From an uncultured Lachnospiraceae bacterium (lineage in GTDB: Bacteria; Bacillota; Clostridia; Lachnospirales; Lachnospiraceae), in assembly GCA_959022495.1 (NCBI GenBank), contig CAUEYX010000058.1:1-14094 (forward strand): 14,094 nucleotides of DNA. The letters run 5' to 3'. Positions within the stretch are counted from its first letter, which is position 1; every line of letters starts with the position of its first letter. Shown here one piece after another: positions 13,690-14,094 of this stretch. A program made the translations under genes and the position numbers. The notes below the pieces were generated by a model. The model made no database searches. It was not told where the DNA came from and worked only from the letters and a program-made list of their open reading frames with translations.

Positions 13690-14094
13690 GTGATACTTAG
13701 ATTTAACGACGCAACGGAAATCTCTGTTCAGCAGGTTATCTCAGGAAACGGCTGCCTGAAAATCCTGACCCTGGAATCCCCGGAAACACTCCGAGAATGT
13801 TTCAGCGATCCACTCAAGACCCGCAAGCTGATTGTGCAGGAGCGCGGACAGACGGTGGCAGAGTATGAGGGATACACTCAGTTACGCAGTATTGCATGGG
13901 CTCCAGGCAATATCTACACCGTAACGATGTATAAGCAGGAGGCTCTGCCGGAGGTGCAGGCAGAAGTCCAGGCGGCCGCGGTCCTGGTGGCGCAGATGCA
14001 GGCCCAGGGTTTGACAGATGAGCAGGCTCTGCAGTGCAGGGCAATCTATCCGGCATGGAGCCCGGACAACGTGCAGTATGCAGAGGATTGCAAA
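13690..14094 (+). CDS. Phage protein of unknown function, 3' partial (tail tip / prophage accessory)
   Basis: A frame open from GTG 13690 to the window end gives 135 residues without a stop. It begins MILRFNDATEISVQQVISGN, has TLRECFSDPLKTRKLIVQE and EGYTQLRSIAWAPGNIYTVT, then a helix rich in Gln/Ala/Val (EVQAEVQAAAVLVAQMQAQG) and LTDEQALQCRAIYPAWSP. Many Firmicute prophages have a protein of this type after the fibre gene; in those the end LTDEQAL...YPxW leads into a small carbohydrate-binding-like domain, which here would lie outside the window. AAGGAAGG (13674-13681) is eight bases before GTG 13690, so I prefer that over GTG 13681. GC is high here, 38 G/C in each of the 60-base blocks from 13921 and 13981. 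Confidence 0.75.
   Translation, partial: MILRFNDATEISVQQVISGNGCLKILTLESPETLRECFSDPLKTRKLIVQERGQTVAEYEGYTQLRSIAWAPGNIYTVTMYKQEALPEVQAEVQAAAVLVAQMQAQGLTDEQALQCRAIYPAWSPDNVQYAEDCK

Noticed and set aside
13814..14056. An 80-codon minus-strand frame near the right edge, Pro-rich
   Set aside because: It mirrors the GC-rich + strand partial gene, which has a good ribosome site and family-like sequence.
1..14094. tRNA genes, CRISPR arrays, insertion sequences, attachment sites, integrase or lysis genes
   Set aside because: I read both strands for these and saw none. The window is filled by head and tail genes, with no non-coding gap above about 100 bases.

Overview
The window is the packaging, head and tail gene cluster of a siphophage (long non-contractile tail), probably a prophage or temperate phage of a low-to-mid GC Firmicute. 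Strong AGGAGG-type ribosome binding sites, mixed ATG/GTG/TTG starts, moderate GC and the look of the proteins suggest a gut Clostridia host such as Lachnospiraceae. The host is an inference, because no host gene lies in the window. All genes are on the + strand, and nearly all junctions are tight or overlapping.

Layout. 1-521: the tail end of an unidentified gene, then a sigma-region-4-like late regulator (DUF1492/RinA/ArpU type), followed by a rho-independent terminator (565-596). 622-1052: an HNH endonuclease and a short GC-rich palindromic gap that is a candidate cos region. 1053-3544: portal, a MuF-type minor head protein with an extra C-terminal domain that looks like a BECR-type nuclease/toxin, and a small acidic protein overlapping its 3' end. 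3563-4986: terminase large subunit, unusually placed after portal and MuF, closed by a textbook terminator. 5037-6384: scaffold (with a 13-residue tandem repeat) and HK97-fold major capsid protein. 6404-7803: a small unknown protein and four head-tail joining proteins. 7821-9061: tail tube and the two tail assembly chaperone frames, joined by a -1 frameshift at GGGAAAAAAC. 9065-10996: tape measure with a strict 22-residue proline repeat. 10993-14094: distal tail protein, baseplate hub, a baseplate/receptor-binding-type protein, and a protein running off the window edge.

How they work together. TerL, with a small terminase not recognisable here, drives DNA through the portal into a shell of capsid protein built on the scaffold. 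The HNH protein probably assists cleavage at cos. Connector proteins close the head. The chaperones coat the tape measure while tail tube polymerises around it, and the Dit/hub/fibre proteins form the tip that contacts the host. No lysis, integration, replication or repressor genes, tRNAs, CRISPR arrays or insertion sequences were seen.

Most interesting points: the MuF-fused putative nuclease domain with a neighbouring acidic candidate immunity gene; the displaced TerL with no visible TerS; the two overlapping slippery heptamers; the perfect 22-residue period of the tape measure; and the candidate cos site.
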